A stretch of DNA of 64,000 nucleotides from Shewanella sp. NFH-SH190041 (GCF_024363255.1 NZ_AP026070.1:3348001-3412000); one strand, 5' to 3'; positions 1 through 13,710 are shown, numbered from the stretch's first letter. Notes: generated from the letters alone by a model not told the origin. Numbers and translations are program-made.

Positions 1-298
1 GATCCAACGCATGCTCAGCATCGATAAACGCACAAGTCTTACCTTGACGTTGTGCTGCGGCAATCAATTCTAATGTCAGCGTGGTTTTACCGGATGACTC
101 AGGACCATAGATTTCGGTAATCCGTCCCAGAGGTAAACCACCAGCACCCAATGCAACGTCCAGAGACAGCGAGCCGGTCGAAATCGTTTCGACATCCATT
201 GTGCGGTTATCACCCAGCTTCATGATAGAACCTTTACCAAACTGCTTTTCAATCTGGCCAAGTACAGCTGACAGTGCTTTCTGTTTGTTTTCGTTCAT
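1..298 (-). CDS. recA: RecA recombinase, N-terminal part (runs off the window start)
   Basis: RecA forms ATP-dependent filaments on single-stranded DNA, drives homologous recombination and triggers LexA self-cleavage. The reverse strand reads [19 protein letters not shown] at the start, followed by the Walker A motif GPESSGKT near residues 67-74 and the [10 protein letters not shown] strand at the window edge. About 99 of the usual ~350 residues are present. The ATG at 296-298 is preceded by AGGA at good spacing. A LexA box lies upstream, so the gene is expected to be SOS-inducible. From memory, Shewanella RecA usually starts with a slightly different N-terminus (MKVDPNKEK...); here it is closer to the Vibrio/Aeromonas form. 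Identity is certain; only the rest of the gene is missing. Confidence 0.97.
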   Translation of the reverse strand, partial: MNENKQKALSAVLGQIEKQFGKGSIMKLGDNRTMDVETISTGSLSLDVALGAGGLPLGRITEIYGPESSGKTTLTLELIAAAQRQGKTCAFIDAEHALD

Positions 299-466
299 TA
301 ACAAATCCTTTAGTCGCCTAAATGGTTTTAACTCACCACAATGGAGGTGTATCTGTATTGTCTTTATGTCATTTTCACTGCTTTAGAGTCTATGGCCGAC
401 AGGTGTCATGCTCATCCTTAGCAAGCCATCATACCGATAGATCACAGCAGTGAACCTGACCTAGTA

Positions 467-486
467 TACTGTACAATCATACAGTA
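467..486. promoter_or_regulatory. LexA (SOS) box in the recA/mutS intergenic region
   Basis: The core CTGT-N8-ACAG is present at 469-484 (CTGTacaatcatACAG), extended to a TACTGT...ACAGTA palindrome at 467-486. This matches the gammaproteobacterial LexA consensus. It sits about 170 bp upstream of the recA start, so the transcript has a long leader. The right half of the box is shared with a second inverted repeat, ACAGTA-5 nt-TACTGT (481-497), whose spacing and orientation are not those of a standard box. Regulation of recA is the expected role. An effect on mutS, which starts about 160 bp away on the other strand, is possible but unsupported. Confidence 0.85.
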
Positions 487-643
487 TCAAGTACTGTATA
501 GAAATTTTTTACCACCATGGGTTTTTGCTAAAAACAGCAGATTTTTCCCCCACCCCATCACATCCAAGATGATTATTGTTAAGATTGCCACCAAAGAAAT
601 GATTGCGGCTCAGCCGAGCCATAACAAAGGCAATACAGCTTCA

Positions 644-3220
644 ATGACGGCAACAATTGACACTTCCGAACTGGAAAAACATACCCCTATGATGCGTCAG
701 TATCTGACCATGAAAGCACAGCACCCAGATATGCTGTTGTTTTACCGAATGGGAGACTTTTACGAACTTTTCTATGACGATGCTAAACGGGCCTCTGAAA
801 TGTTGGGTATTTCCCTCACTGCACGGGGGAAAAGTGGTGGCGATCCTATTCCTATGGCGGGTATTCCCTACCATGCAGTAGAAGGCTACCTGGCTAAATT
901 AGTGCAGATTGGTCAATCTGTTGCCATTTGTGAACAAATTGGCGATCCCGCCACCAGCAAGGGGCCTGTCGAGCGTAAAGTTGTTCGTATTGTGACACCC
1001 GGAACCTTAACCGATGAAGCGCTCCTGCAGGAACATCAAGACAACCTGTTAGCCGCTGTGTATGAATATAAACAGCATTACGGTTATGCCACACTGGATG
1101 TCGCATCCGGTCGATTTGTCATTATTGAACTGGGTAGTATCGAAGCGTTAGAAGCTGAACTGCAGCGTACTAACCCAGCAGAGCTGCTATACAGTGAAGA
1201 CTTCGGCCAAATGCAGCTCATCAATCACTTCAAAGGTAAGCGTCGACGGCCAGAATGGGAATTTGACTACGATACCTGTGTCCGCTTATTGCTAGAGCAA
1301 TTTGGTACCCGAGATCTCCGGGGTTTTGGTATTGCAGATGCCAGATTATCTCTACAAGCGGCTGGTTGCTTAATGCAGTATGTCAAAGATACCCAACGCA
1401 CCGCGCTGCCCCATATCAATGCCATCACTCGATTTAGTCAAAGTGACAGTATTATTCTTGATGCTGCAACCCGGCGGAATTTGGAGCTAACCACCAATTT
1501 GAGTGGTGGTCGAGAAAATACGCTGGCCTCGGTATTGGATGCCACTGCAACACCTATGGGTAGCCGTATGCTACAACGCTGGTTACATCAACCATTGCGG
1601 CATCACGGGCAAATCTTAGCCCGCCAGCAAGGCGTGAGCGAATTACTGCAAAACGGCTTATATACCGAACTACATGAAATGCTTAAGGAATTAGGTGATG
1701 TAGAGCGGATTATGGCCCGATTAGCACTGCGCAGTGCCAGACCTCGTGACTTTGCCAGACTGCGCCAAGCGCTGGCAATGCTGCCAGCGCTACAACAATT
1801 ATTAGCTGACTGTGATAGTGAGTATCTACGCCAACTGGCGCTACAGCTAAGTGAGTTTCCACAACTTCATGATCTGCTGGAGCGGGCTATTATCGATAAT
1901 CCGCCGGTGCTTATCCGTGATGGCGGAGTGATCCGTGAGGGTTACCATGCAGAGCTAGATGAATGGCGCAGCTTAAGTGATGGTGCAACCGGCTATCTCG
2001 AAGAAATGGAAGCCAGAGAAAAAGCCCGTACAGGTATCCATACCCTTAAGGTCGGTTATAACCGAGTACATGGGTACTTTATTGAAGTAAGCCGCGCTCA
2101 GTCAGCATTGGTACCATTAAATTATCAACGTCGACAAACACTTAAAAATACCGAACGCTATATTACTCCAGAGCTGAAAGAACATGAAGAAAAGGTGCTG
2201 TCCAGCCAGGGCAAAGCCTTAGCACTGGAAAAACAGCTATGGGAAGAGCTATTTGATTTAATCCTGCCACACCTGCATCCATTACAGCAATTTGCTAAAG
2301 CCGCCGCTGAGTTGGATGTGATCAGCAATTTTGCCGAACGAGCCGATATGCTGGATTATCACTGCCCAGAGTTATCTACTGAAGCAGGGATCTGGATTGA
2401 AGCGGGCCGACATCCAGTCGTTGAGCGAGTCAGTAGTGAGCCATTTATTGCCAACCCTGTTGCACTGAATAACAACCGTAGAATGTTGATCGTCACAGGT
2501 CCCAACATGGGGGGAAAATCCACTTATATGCGTCAGGTAGCATTGATCACCCTGATGGCACATATTGGCTGCTTTGTGCCAGCCCAACGGACAATCGTTG
2601 GGCCTGTTGACCGTATTTTCACCCGTATCGGCGCATCTGATGATTTGGCTTCAGGTCGTTCAACCTTTATGGTGGAAATGACTGAAACAGCCAATATCCT
2701 GCATAATGCTACAGCGCATTCCTTGGTACTGATGGATGAGATCGGTCGGGGAACCTCCACCTATGATGGTCTCTCTCTAGCATGGTCAGCGGCAGAGTAT
2801 TTAGCCCAAAATATTGCGGCAATGACACTATTTGCCACTCATTATTTTGAACTGACACAGTTGCCAGAATTACTGCCCCATGTCTGTAACGTCCATTTAG
2901 ACGCAATGGAGCATGGTGATACAATAGCCTTTATGCATGCAGTGCAAGAAGGCGCGGCAAGCAAAAGTTATGGTCTGCAAGTTGCGGCATTAGCTGGGGT
3001 GCCAAGTGCAGTGATCCAATCAGCTAAACTTAAATTGCAGCAATTGGAAAACCGAGAACAGCCTCAAACCACTATCTCACCACAGCAGCAAGCATTGGCA
3101 TTTTCAGCACCAGAGCCGAGCGCAGCGCTGAATCGCCTGGCACAAATTCACCCGGATGAATTAACCCCGCGCCAAGCCTTAGAACTGATCTATGAATTAA
3201 AACAGTTAGCCAAAGATTAA
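644..3220 (+). CDS. mutS: DNA mismatch repair ATPase MutS
   Basis: MutS recognises base mismatches and small loops and recruits MutL to start methyl-directed mismatch repair. The mismatch-wedging motif GDFYELF is present (Phe near residue 39), and the ABC-type ATPase has Walker [10 protein letters not shown] near residue 619 followed by the [12 protein letters not shown]alker B region. About 858 residues, the normal size. The open frame extends upstream to 569, but the start at 644 ([21 protein letters not shown]) fits the family N-terminus, where [10 protein letters not shown] is conserved. The ribosome site is weak (AAAGG, long spacing), so the exact start is less sure. It stands alone, divergent from recA, and ends at a bidirectional terminator shared with rpoS. 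Confidence 0.96.
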   Translation: MTATIDTSELEKHTPMMRQYLTMKAQHPDMLLFYRMGDFYELFYDDAKRASEMLGISLTARGKSGGDPIPMAGIPYHAVEGYLAKLVQIGQSVAICEQIGDPATSKGPVERKVVRIVTPGTLTDEALLQEHQDNLLAAVYEYKQHYGYATLDVASGRFVIIELGSIEALEAELQRTNPAELLYSEDFGQMQLINHFKGKRRRPEWEFDYDTCVRLLLEQFGTRDLRGFGIADARLSLQAAGCLMQYVKDTQRTALPHINAITRFSQSDSIILDAATRRNLELTTNLSGGRENTLASVLDATATPMGSRMLQRWLHQPLRHHGQILARQQGVSELLQNGLYTELHEMLKELGDVERIMARLALRSARPRDFARLRQALAMLPALQQLLADCDSEYLRQLALQLSEFPQLHDLLERAIIDNPPVLIRDGGVIREGYHAELDEWRSLSDGATGYLEEMEAREKARTGIHTLKVGYNRVHGYFIEVSRAQSALVPLNYQRRQTLKNTERYITPELKEHEEKVLSSQGKALALEKQLWEELFDLILPHLHPLQQFAKAAAELDVISNFAERADMLDYHCPELSTEAGIWIEAGRHPVVERVSSEPFIANPVALNNNRRMLIVTGPNMGGKSTYMRQVALITLMAHIGCFVPAQRTIVGPVDRIFTRIGASDDLASGRSTFMVEMTETANILHNATAHSLVLMDEIGRGTSTYDGLSLAWSAAEYLAQNIAAMTLFATHYFELTQLPELLPHVCNVHLDAMEHGDTIAFMHAVQEGAASKSYGLQVAALAGVPSAVIQSAKLKLQQLENREQPQTTISPQQQALAFSAPEPSAALNRLAQIHPDELTPRQALELIYELKQLAKD

Positions 3221-3286
3221 AGCTCGTCATCTTTAGCCCACAGTGGAAATCATAGGTTTACATCTCAACGGCTAAGAACAATCACT

Positions 3287-3313
3287 AAAAAACGCACCAA
3301 TTGGTGCGTTTTT
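3287..3313. terminator. Bidirectional terminator between mutS and rpoS
   Basis: Perfect inverted repeat AAAAACGCACCA/TGGTGCGTTTTT with an A-run on the left and a T-run on the right, so it can stop transcription from both convergent genes. Confidence 0.85.
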
Positions 3314-3382
3314 ATTTGAAGTTATTCCTAAGGTCTAGTACAGATGTCATCTGTGCTATGTCATATAGCAGAAACCACAGTA

Positions 3383-4375
3383 CTAATTTTTAAATAATGC
3401 CTCAACAGATAACCCCTGGGCACTTAATAATTCCCGCAAACGTTTTAATGCTTCAACCTGAATTTGACGAACCCGCTCACGGGTTAAGCCAATTTCTGCG
3501 CCAACATCTTCTAATGTTGATGGCTCATAGCCAAGCAAGCCGAAACGTCGCGCCAACACTTCGCGCTGTTTGGTATTAAGCTCATTGAGCCAACGGACAA
3601 TAGAGTTAGAAATATCTTCATCCTGTACCTTGTAGTCAGGCGCGACAGAATCATCATCTGGCAATACATCAAGCAGAGCTTTATCACTTTCCCCGCCCAA
3701 CGGGGTATCTACAGAAGATATTTTCTCATTCAATTTGAGCATACGACTGACATCAGCACTGTCCAAATCGAGTTTTTCTGCAATTTCTTCTGCGGTTGGT
3801 TCATGATCCAATTTATGAGCCAATTCCCTTGCAGTACGCAGGTACACGTTCAATTCTTTGACCACATGAATCGGTAGACGAATTGTACGGGTTTGATTCA
3901 TAATTGCCCGCTCAATGGTCTGACGGATCCACCAAGTGGCATAAGTTGAAAAACGAAATCCTCGCTCTGGATCGAATTTTTCCACAGCCCGGATCAAGCC
4001 AAGATTCCCTTCTTCAATCAAGTCCAGCAATGCTAGACCACGGTTGTTATAACGTCGGGCTATTTTGACCACCAATCTTAGGTTACTTTCAATCATACGG
4101 TTTCTGGATTTTTCGCACCCCTTAAGCGCCTTACGCGAGAAATAGACTTCTTCCTCGGCACTAAGCAGCGGGGAAAATCCTATTTCACTCAGATATAGCT
4201 GGGTTACATCCAGATTTTTATGCAGATCTTCCTGAACCTGTTGTTCCAATTCAGCTTCCTGAACTGGGCTGAGCTGTTCTGACTCCCTGTCTTGCGATCC
4301 TTCATGGGGATCGGGCTGATTAACGGATAAATCTACAAGCTCTTCTGCTACGGCTGCATTTTTTTTCCGGCTCAT
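3383..4375 (-). CDS. rpoS: RNA polymerase sigma factor RpoS (sigma-38)
   Basis: Stationary-phase and general-stress sigma factor. The 330-residue protein has sigma70 region 1.2 ([19 protein letters not shown]), region 2 with [20 protein letters not shown] and the [19 protein letters not shown] core-binding and -10 recognition segment, and region 4 with the helix-turn-helix [19 protein letters not shown] near the C-terminus. The short first part without the large region 1.1 of RpoD separates it from the housekeeping sigma factor. It follows nlpD by about 80 bp. In related bacteria the main rpoS promoter lies inside nlpD, and the same may hold here. Identity is strongly supported by both sequence and neighbours. 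Confidence 0.97.
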   Translation of the reverse strand: MSRKKNAAVAEELVDLSVNQPDPHEGSQDRESEQLSPVQEAELEQQVQEDLHKNLDVTQLYLSEIGFSPLLSAEEEVYFSRKALKGCEKSRNRMIESNLRLVVKIARRYNNRGLALLDLIEEGNLGLIRAVEKFDPERGFRFSTYATWWIRQTIERAIMNQTRTIRLPIHVVKELNVYLRTARELAHKLDHEPTAEEIAEKLDLDSADVSRMLKLNEKISSVDTPLGGESDKALLDVLPDDDSVAPDYKVQDEDISNSIVRWLNELNTKQREVLARRFGLLGYEPSTLEDVGAEIGLTRERVRQIQVEALKRLRELLSAQGLSVEALFKN

Positions 4376-4454
4376 AATTTACTCTCCCAAACCTGTGAAC
4401 ACTCAATAACTACTGCACTGTCGTATCCTCCATTGCCAAACTGGCTGCCTAAAA

Positions 4455-5351
4455 TTATCGCTTAGGCAAATAGTTAAGTGGGTTCACAGACTTACCGTGG
4501 TAACGGATCTCAAAATGAAGCATTACCCGATTTGCATCCGTGCTGCCCATAGTCGCAACTGCTTGACCGGCTTTTACCGCTTGCTTTTCTTTGACCAAAA
4601 TTTTATCGGCGTGAGCATAAGCACTAAGATAATCATCGCTATGCTTAATAATCACCAAATTGCCATATCCCCTAAGGGCATTGCCTGCGTATACCACTCG
4701 GCCTTTGGCAGCAGATTTAATGATTTCACCCCGATTACCAGCAATTTTAATCCCTTTATTTCCCTGTCCCGATTCAGAGAAAGTATCAATCAGCCGACCT
4801 GTTACTGGCCACACCCACCGGTTTACCTGCTTAGGCAGTTGTTTTACCGGCTTGGCGTTACCTTGGTTAACTTTTTGTTGCGAACTTGTTGCATGGTACG
4901 GTGGCGGATTTTTATTGACAAGGTTTTTTTCACTATAAGTGGCAGTTTTTACATTATCTCCACCATTCGTATTAGCTGCAGTTTCTACAACTTTTTTATT
5001 CTTCGCTGTGGATATAGATGCTGATTTGATGATTTTTTCTTTGTTATTCTGCGGCTTAGAGTAAATATAAGGTGTGGATAATCTGAGGATTTGTCCGGGG
5101 TAAATTGTGTATGGCTCAGACAAGTTGTTAAATTGAATCAAATCAAGGAAATCGGTATCAGCCCCCCAAGCAATAGAATATAACGTATCACCTCGCTTCA
5201 CCCGATAATTATCTCCCTGAATACTGCCTTTACTGTATACCGGCCGCGCAGTAAAACTCAGGCTTTCCACCGGCGCAGGATGGGAAGCCTGAAAACTGCA
5301 GCCAGACAACGTTAATAGCGCTGAAATAGCCATGTGCGGCATTATTTTCAC
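4455..5351 (-). CDS. nlpD: Lipoprotein NlpD, LysM and LytM domains, amidase activator
   Basis: Outer-membrane lipoprotein that, in related bacteria, activates the amidase AmiC to split septal peptidoglycan. The N-terminus has a lipobox (LTLSGC, Cys near 18). A LysM peptidoglycan-binding module follows (YRVKRGDTLYSIAW, about residues 49-92), then a low-complexity Lys/Asn-rich linker, then a C-terminal LytM/M23 domain (about 190-296). The LytM domain has the family's degenerate active site, consistent with an activator rather than a hydrolase. The start given is a GTG; an ATG three codons later (5342), behind AGGTG, is equally plausible. It sits between pcm and rpoS, the standard order. Confidence 0.93.
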   Translation of the reverse strand: MKIMPHMAISALLTLSGCSFQASHPAPVESLSFTARPVYSKGSIQGDNYRVKRGDTLYSIAWGADTDFLDLIQFNNLSEPYTIYPGQILRLSTPYIYSKPQNNKEKIIKSASISTAKNKKVVETAANTNGGDNVKTATYSEKNLVNKNPPPYHATSSQQKVNQGNAKPVKQLPKQVNRWVWPVTGRLIDTFSESGQGNKGIKIAGNRGEIIKSAAKGRVVYAGNALRGYGNLVIIKHSDDYLSAYAHADKILVKEKQAVKAGQAVATMGSTDANRVMLHFEIRYHGKSVNPLNYLPKR

Positions 5352-5381
5352 CTGTATTCCCCCATCCTTTACCGGTCTATT

Positions 5382-6020
5382 TCAGGCTAAATCGCCGTTA
5401 ATCAGTGGCACAAATCTAACGGCTTCAATCACTTCCCGGTGCAATCCATTGTCCGTTTTAGTAATACGTAATAATTGCTGACTCGCCTCCCCAACGGGAA
5501 TGATTAGCACGCCGCCTAGGGCTAGCTGGGATAACAGTGCTTCTGGGACCTGGGCTGCCGCCGCTGTCACAATAATGGCATCAAAAGGCGCTCGGTTATG
5601 CCAGCCTTGCCAACCGTCACCATATTTAAATGCCACATTATGTAAATTCAGCCGTTTGAGTCGTTGGCGAGCTTGGATCTGCAAGCTTTTAATGCGCTCA
5701 ACAGTACAAAGTTGTGGTACCAAATGAGCCAATACTGCAGCCTGATATCCTGAGCCGGTACCAATTTCCAGTACTTTTTCAGGATTGGTTTGCATAACAA
5801 GCTCAGTCATTCTCGCCACAATATAAGGCTGGGAAATCGTCTGTCCCTGACCAATTGGCAGAGCAGTATTTTCATAGGCCTTATGTGCCAACGCGCCGTC
5901 CAAAAAGATTTCTCGCGGCGTCACGGTAACGGCCTGCAATACCCGGGGATCTCGGATACCGCTCATTGCCAGCTTTCTAGCCAGGTTTCTTGCGGCTGCA
6001 CCTGAAGCCAACGGGTTCAT
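5382..6020 (-). CDS. pcm: Protein-L-isoaspartate O-methyltransferase
   Basis: Repairs isoaspartyl residues in aged proteins by SAM-dependent methylation. The SAM-binding motif [18 protein letters not shown] is seen at about residues 82-99, and the upstream [13 protein letters not shown] is the family substrate/SAM loop. 212 residues, normal length. The start overlaps the surE stop by 4 bp, indicating translational coupling. The pair surE-pcm next to nlpD-rpoS is a conserved stationary-phase survival cluster. Confidence 0.96.
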   Translation of the reverse strand: MNPLASGAAARNLARKLAMSGIRDPRVLQAVTVTPREIFLDGALAHKAYENTALPIGQGQTISQPYIVARMTELVMQTNPEKVLEIGTGSGYQAAVLAHLVPQLCTVERIKSLQIQARQRLKRLNLHNVAFKYGDGWQGWHNRAPFDAIIVTAAAAQVPEALLSQLALGGVLIIPVGEASQQLLRITKTDNGLHREVIEAVRFVPLINGDLA

Positions 6021-6763
6021 ATTTTTTCAATCCAATCCTGCAGCTGCGCTATCTGGCGATAGGCGGTTAAATCAACGGTTAAAGGTGTAATTGACACATA
6101 TCCAGCCGCCACCGCAGCAAAGTCAGTTCCTTCTCCCGCATCTTGCTCTGCACCAGGAGGACCTAACCAAAAAATCTCTCGCCCAGCCGGATCGGTTGTG
6201 CGCACCATATCTTCAGCACGGTGGCGTACACCCAAACGAGTCACCTTAATGCCTTTGATTTCATTACGGGGAAGATCTGGCACATTGACATTCAAAATTT
6301 GATCCGCAGCCAATGGATACTGTCGTAATCCAGCTACCAGACGCACGGCGTAGTAAGCCGCAGTGTCATAATGCGCTAATTGGTGACCCACTAATGAAAT
6401 AGCCATTGCAGGCAACCCCAAAAAGCGGCCTTCCATTGCAGCGGCAACCGTACCTGAATAAAGCGTGTCATCCCCAAGATTCGCGCCAGCATTAATACCG
6501 GACACCACCATATGCGGTTCTTGCTGATACAGCTCGCGAATAGCCAAGTGCACACAGTCTGTTGGTGTACCGTTGACAGCTACATAGCCATTCTCAAGCC
6601 GATTAATCCGCAGTGGGTTGGTCAGTGTCAAAGAATTACTAGCACCAGAACAATTCCTATCCGGTGCCACCACGGTAATATTTGCATTAGCTGACAGCGC
6701 ATCAGCCAACGCTTTAATGCCCGGCGCATGTACACCGTCATCATTACTGATCAAGATATTCAT
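6017..6763 (-). CDS. surE: 5'/3'-nucleotidase SurE
   Basis: Metal-dependent nucleoside monophosphate phosphatase linked to stationary-phase survival. The N-terminal ISNDDG motif supplies the two metal-binding Asp residues (near 8-9), and [19 protein letters not shown] near residues 89-107 completes the metal and phosphate site. 248 residues, full length. It overlaps truD upstream and pcm downstream by 4 bp each, so the three are probably one translation-coupled unit. Confidence 0.96.
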   Translation of the reverse strand: MNILISNDDGVHAPGIKALADALSANANITVVAPDRNCSGASNSLTLTNPLRINRLENGYVAVNGTPTDCVHLAIRELYQQEPHMVVSGINAGANLGDDTLYSGTVAAAMEGRFLGLPAMAISLVGHQLAHYDTAAYYAVRLVAGLRQYPLAADQILNVNVPDLPRNEIKGIKVTRLGVRHRAEDMVRTTDPAGREIFWLGPPGAEQDAGEGTDFAAVAAGYVSITPLTVDLTAYRQIAQLQDWIEKI

Positions 6764-7833
6764 TCAATCTCCTGCTGGGCTTTTTCAGCAGCAAGGCGCT
6801 CACGGTAAAGCCGCTCTTGCACATCATCATACTGACACAGCTCCCGCAGCACAGATGTGGCAAAACACCCTGATGGCAACATAAACTCCAGCAGCAGTGT
6901 GCGGTTATCAATCACGGTGGATTTCAGTCCTTCCGGCCGCAGCAACAAGGTGCGACGCTCCTGTTCCAGACCCGCATTTTCCAGCCCATCGCAATCGCTT
7001 TGTAGTCCTGCAGCTGCAATTTGCTGCAGTTCAAAGTCCCCCGCATCTCCAGTCGCGGGTAACTGACCACGTCCCCATAATGGCGCGGATAATTGAATAT
7101 CCCGGTCAGCCAAACGTTGACTCAAGGTGTCGTCCCATTGCTCGGCGACAAAAAAAGAACGCGAGCCGGTTAACATGACACAATCACCCGCCAAAGGGAG
7201 CACACCGTGAATCGCCAAGCGACGAGACACCACTTGGTTGAAAATATTAGAGCGCACCGCCGACAGATACATGCTGCGCTTATTTCTGTCTTTTACCTTA
7301 CGTCCAGCCAGCATTTTGCGGCCGTTATCAAGATTGCGTCCATCATGGCCAAAACGCTGCTCACCAAAATAGTTAGGCACTCCGGCAGCAACACTAGCAA
7401 CCCGAGATAATAACGCTTCCATATCAGAAACTTGTCGTAAGGTCAGAGCGAAGCGGTTACCGGCCAATGCCCCAATTCGCAGTTTTTTATTGTGGCGGGT
7501 ACTGGACAGTACCGTCAAATCATCGCTGTTCAATTCATGCCAAAGTGGCGTAATCTTGCCCGGGATCCGAATACCAAACCACTGTTCAGTAATAGCATTT
7601 TTATCTTTTTGCCCGGCAAAAGTGACTTCCTTGGGATGCACCTTGGCAAAGTCAGCCAGCATTTTTGCCACCTGAACGGTATTCAGGCCAGATTTGCGAA
7701 TATGGACCAGATGGTGCTCTCCTTCGCCACAAGGAACAAATGGCAGGATCTCCTGCACCTGGAAGTCAGCATTTTCAGTACGCAAATCCGCCTTGACCGC
7801 CGGACGGCCAAAGCGGTATGTCAGTTCATTCAT
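6760..7833 (-). CDS. truD: tRNA pseudouridine(13) synthase TruD
   Basis: Converts uridine 13 of tRNA-Glu to pseudouridine. The family motif [15 protein letters not shown] carries the catalytic Asp at residue 77. The TruD-specific insertion domain, including [14 protein letters not shown], is present. 357 residues, full length. Part of the surE-pcm cluster; the stop overlaps the surE start. About 26 bp separate it from ispF upstream. Confidence 0.95.
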   Translation of the reverse strand: MNELTYRFGRPAVKADLRTENADFQVQEILPFVPCGEGEHHLVHIRKSGLNTVQVAKMLADFAKVHPKEVTFAGQKDKNAITEQWFGIRIPGKITPLWHELNSDDLTVLSSTRHNKKLRIGALAGNRFALTLRQVSDMEALLSRVASVAAGVPNYFGEQRFGHDGRNLDNGRKMLAGRKVKDRNKRSMYLSAVRSNIFNQVVSRRLAIHGVLPLAGDCVMLTGSRSFFVAEQWDDTLSQRLADRDIQLSAPLWGRGQLPATGDAGDFELQQIAAAGLQSDCDGLENAGLEQERRTLLLRPEGLKSTVIDNRTLLLEFMLPSGCFATSVLRELCQYDDVQERLYRERLAAEKAQQEIE

Positions 7834-7859
7834 GAAGTAAAAATATTATCTTATGTCAG

Positions 7860-8342
7860 TTACTTAATAGCTGTCATCAAGACGACAGCCTCAACAGCAA
7901 TACCTTCCTTACGGCCGGTAAAACCTAATTTTTCCGTGGTGGTCGCTTTCACATTGATCCGATCAATATCCGTTGCTAAATCCTGTGAAAGTACCTGTCT
8001 CATTGCGGCAATATGCGGCAACATTTTTGGGGCTTGAGCAATAATCGTGACATCCAGATTACCAAGACAGTACCCTTTCGTCAGCGCCAGTTGGTAACAA
8101 TGGCGCAGCAATACCCGACTGTCAGCTCCGGCAAATTCAGGATCGGTATCCGGGAAATGTTTACCTATATCCCCGAGTGCCAGCGCGCCTAAAATAGCAT
8201 CTGTGATGGCGTGCAGCACGACATCACCATCTGAATGAGCGATGAGTCCGGTATCATGGGGGACGGCAACGCCACCCAACATCAATGGCTTATCACCACC
8301 GAATTTATGTACATCAAAACCATGACCGATGCGGATAGTCAT
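7860..8342 (-). CDS. ispF: 2-C-methyl-D-erythritol 2,4-cyclodiphosphate synthase
   Basis: Fifth step of the MEP isoprenoid pathway, forming the cyclic diphosphate with release of CMP. The zinc-site motif [10 protein letters not shown] (Asp and His near residues 9-11) and [18 protein letters not shown] are visible. 160 residues, normal. It overlaps ispD by one base, the usual coupled ispD-ispF arrangement. Confidence 0.97.
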   Translation of the reverse strand: MTIRIGHGFDVHKFGGDKPLMLGGVAVPHDTGLIAHSDGDVVLHAITDAILGALALGDIGKHFPDTDPEFAGADSRVLLRHCYQLALTKGYCLGNLDVTIIAQAPKMLPHIAAMRQVLSQDLATDIDRINVKATTTEKLGFTGRKEGIAVEAVVLMTAIK

Positions 8343-9082
8343 TATCTAGGGTCCTTATGATTGGGAATAGCAGGCTGCGCCTGTAATTGCTGAGCCTGAA
8401 TAAATAATGCCGCTAAGGGCAAATCATCGGGATGCGTCACCTTGATATTATCAGCCCGGCCGGGAACAAGCCCTGGTTGAACACCTGCCCACTCCATGGC
8501 TGAAGCTTCGTCGGTGACTGTGGCTCCGGCGGCTAAGGCTGCTGCAATGTTTTCAGCCAAAACCCCGGCTGGAAACAGTTGCGGTGTCAATGCATGCCAT
8601 AGATGCTCCCGGCAAACAGTTTCACCAATACAATGTTCACTGCCGCTAGCCGTACTCGCCCGTTTCATGGTATCACGAACTGGCATGGCTAAAATTGCCC
8701 CTTGGGGGTAAGCCTCGCGCGAGGCCAGCAAGTTATCAATATCACTGGCATGAATACAGGGCCTGGCGGCATCATGCACCAAAGCCCAACTATCAGCGGG
8801 AACCGCCTGCAGCGCGGCCAATACTGAATCAGCCCGTTCATTCCCCCCGGTAACGCGGGTGAGTTTTGGGTGAGCCGCCTGGGGCAGCGTATCAAACCAG
8901 GTATCATTCGGGTGCAGCGCTACCACCACGCCAGAGATCCCCGGGTGGGACAATAAGCGATCCAGCGTCTGACCCAAAATGGTTTGCTCACCGAGCGAAA
9001 GGTACTGTTTAGGGTAGCCGGCCCCCATACGGGCACCTATGCCGGCAGCTGGCACAATCGCCAGCGTTGTGGGTAATGTCAT
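8342..9082 (-). CDS. ispD: 2-C-methyl-D-erythritol 4-phosphate cytidylyltransferase
   Basis: Third step of the MEP pathway, joining CTP and methylerythritol phosphate. The nucleotide-binding motif [19 protein letters not shown] lies at residues 10-28, and the HDAARPC metal/substrate motif follows near residue 104. 246 residues. It overlaps ftsB upstream by 4 bp and ispF downstream by 1 bp. The C-terminus has a short Gln/Ala-rich tail ([10 protein letters not shown]) past the catalytic fold. Confidence 0.96.
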   Translation of the reverse strand: MTLPTTLAIVPAAGIGARMGAGYPKQYLSLGEQTILGQTLDRLLSHPGISGVVVALHPNDTWFDTLPQAAHPKLTRVTGGNERADSVLAALQAVPADSWALVHDAARPCIHASDIDNLLASREAYPQGAILAMPVRDTMKRASTASGSEHCIGETVCREHLWHALTPQLFPAGVLAENIAAALAAGATVTDEASAMEWAGVQPGLVPGRADNIKVTHPDDLPLAALFIQAQQLQAQPAIPNHKDPR

Positions 9083-9378
9083 TCAAATGTCCGGGGTGAA
9101 GATTGTTCGTTGCCAACCACCCGGTAAAAGGTTTCACCCTCTTTAACCATACCAAGTTCATTGCGGGCTCGTTCTTCCAAAGCCTCCGTTCCCTGACGGA
9201 GGTCATGGATTTCTTCGCGCAAAACCTGATTGCGTTCAATCAGTTTGGCATTACTGTCGATCTGACTGTGGATCTGCTGCTTTAAATTGAAATACTCAGG
9301 CAGACTGTTTTCTCCCAGCCAGAGCCGGTATTGTAACATCGCCAGCAGAATAAGCAGTGCGAGCAGGAAACGTATCAT
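9079..9378 (-). CDS. ftsB: Cell division protein FtsB
   Basis: Small bitopic inner-membrane protein of the FtsQLB complex that licenses septal peptidoglycan synthesis. It has one N-terminal membrane segment (about residues 3-20) followed by a coiled coil (LKQQIHSQIDSNAKLIERNQ onward). 99 residues, family size. It lies between eno and ispD, as in most gammaproteobacteria, and its stop overlaps the ispD start. Confidence 0.95.
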   Translation of the reverse strand: MIRFLLALLILLAMLQYRLWLGENSLPEYFNLKQQIHSQIDSNAKLIERNQVLREEIHDLRQGTEALEERARNELGMVKEGETFYRVVGNEQSSPRTFE

Positions 9379-9435
9379 GGCGTGGTAACGTCAGCGTTCT
9401 TAGGCAACCAATTGGAATAGCGCAAATAATACAAC

Positions 9436-9464
9436 AAAAAAGGCCGCTGGGTGGCGGCCTTTTT
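9436..9464 (-). terminator. Terminator after eno
   Basis: Stem AGGCCGC/GCGGCCT (9441-9460) flanked by an A-run on the left, which becomes a U-run in the minus-strand transcript. It lies just downstream of eno and before ftsB, so ftsB needs its own promoter or readthrough. Confidence 0.8.
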
Positions 9465-9490
9465 CCGTTTGGTTCAGTCAAGCGCAGTAA

Positions 9491-10801
<1,311 letters not shown>

Positions 10802-10817
10802 CTAAAAAATAAAAATT

Positions 10818-10937
10818 ACAAACTATATTCAAATCACCTCAGGATACAGGTCACAACTGCCGCTGCAGCGCCGCCGGGATCAGCTGAGTTAAACTGACTT
10901 GCATCCAGCATCTTGAGGTAACTTGAATATAGTATGT
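10818..10937. repeat. MITE-like imperfect inverted repeat between pyrG and eno
   Basis: The arms 10822-10845 and 10910-10933 are inverted copies matching at 21 of 24 positions, and the match continues outwards to about 10818 and 10937. Inside the arms, the segments GACCTGTATCC and GACTTGCATCC also pair, interrupted by a 6-7 base bulge. The centre contains the perfect palindrome CGCTGCAGCG (10861-10870). The whole 120-bp unit can fold into one long hairpin. It encodes nothing. It resembles a dispersed intergenic repeat or MITE, but no second copy occurs in this window and no clear target duplication was seen. Confidence 0.7.
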
Positions 10938-11106
10938 CCGGTTTGACAGATTTAAAGGGTTAACGATAGAAACTTTTCTTTTTTAAGATTTTTATCGCCT
11001 TTTACCTCGCCAAGACCTGATCTAACCGCGTTTTTGGCCAAGTTAATGGTGACAGAGATCCCACTGTCACCATTGCTCAGCAATCCACTGGCTTTTGTCC
11101 TGGTAT

Positions 11107-11137
11107 AAAAAAAGCCGGCCCATTACTGGGTCGGCTT
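11107..11137 (-). terminator. Terminator after pyrG
   Basis: Stem AAGCCGGCCC/GGGTCGGCTT with one wobble pair, followed on the minus strand by a run of seven U. It lies six bases past the pyrG stop. Confidence 0.8.
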
Positions 11138-11142
11138 AATCA

Positions 11143-12866
<1,724 letters not shown>

Positions 12867-12886
12867 ACGAGACAAACAGGAATCGG

Positions 12887-13684
12887 TTAATTTTTTTGTT
12901 CAGCCACTTTGGCCTGTTGCCAGTATACTTCTAACTCAGCCAGGCTGTGCTGTGTCATCTCACGACCACTATCACGGGCCTGTTGCTCCACACTGGAAAA
13001 ACGCCGACTGAATTTATCATTGCCGCGCCGCAGCGCTTGCTCCGGCTCAACCCCTAGATGACGAGACAGATTCACCACAGCAAACAATAAATCGCCCATT
13101 TCATCTTCTATGCGCGAAGTTACTCGCTCTTTAGCATTCGCCTCGGCCATCACCTCATCAATTTCTTCATGTACCTTAGCCAGCACATCATTCAGGTTGT
13201 CCCAGTCAAACCCAACCGCAGCAACTCGCTTTTGAATTTTCCCTGCCCGGGTCAATGCCGGTAAGGCGCGGGGAATATCATCCAGTACACTAAATTGCTG
13301 CCGCGCAGCTCGTTCACCAGCCTTAAGTTGTTCCCAGTTAACCCGCACTTCATCACTGGAAGACAGACTCATATCACTGAATACATGGGGATGACGCTCA
13401 GTCAACTTGCGGCAGATCCGCCGGGTAACCTCATCAAAATCGAACATGCCCCGCTCTTTGGCCAGCTGGCAGTAAAACACCACCTGAAATAGCAGATCCC
13501 CTAACTCACCGGGCAATTCATCCCAAGCTTCACGCTCTATGGCATCGGCGACTTCATAGGCTTCCTCTAGGGTAAAGGGCACAATGGAATGAAAATCCTG
13601 CGCCTTGTCCCAAGGGCAGCCGTCAGCAGGGTCGCGTAATGCCGACATAATATTAAGCAGCTGCTCCAATGCAGATTGAGCCAT
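12887..13684 (-). CDS. mazG: Nucleoside triphosphate pyrophosphohydrolase MazG
   Basis: House-cleaning enzyme that hydrolyses NTPs and dNTPs to monophosphates. It has the two tandem MazG domains of the enterobacterial type: LRDPADGCPWDKAQDFHSI with EEAYEVADAIE in the first, and a second EEIDEVMAEA...EDEMGDLLFAVVNLSR. 265 residues from the ATG at 13684, chosen because AGGA sits at ideal spacing; an upstream ATG (13699) lacks a site. It follows relA by 26 bp and is probably co-transcribed. In E. coli MazG affects ppGpp levels, which suits the position. Confidence 0.95.
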   Translation of the reverse strand: MAQSALEQLLNIMSALRDPADGCPWDKAQDFHSIVPFTLEEAYEVADAIEREAWDELPGELGDLLFQVVFYCQLAKERGMFDFDEVTRRICRKLTERHPHVFSDMSLSSSDEVRVNWEQLKAGERAARQQFSVLDDIPRALPALTRAGKIQKRVAAVGFDWDNLNDVLAKVHEEIDEVMAEANAKERVTSRIEDEMGDLLFAVVNLSRHLGVEPEQALRRGNDKFSRRFSSVEQQARDSGREMTQHSLAELEVYWQQAKVAEQKN

Positions 13685-13710
13685 CTTATTTCCTATCATC
13701 TATTTTACCG

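Noticed and set aside
4497..5024. 175-codon plus-strand open frame
   Set aside because: Antisense to nlpD; arises from the gene's biased codon use.
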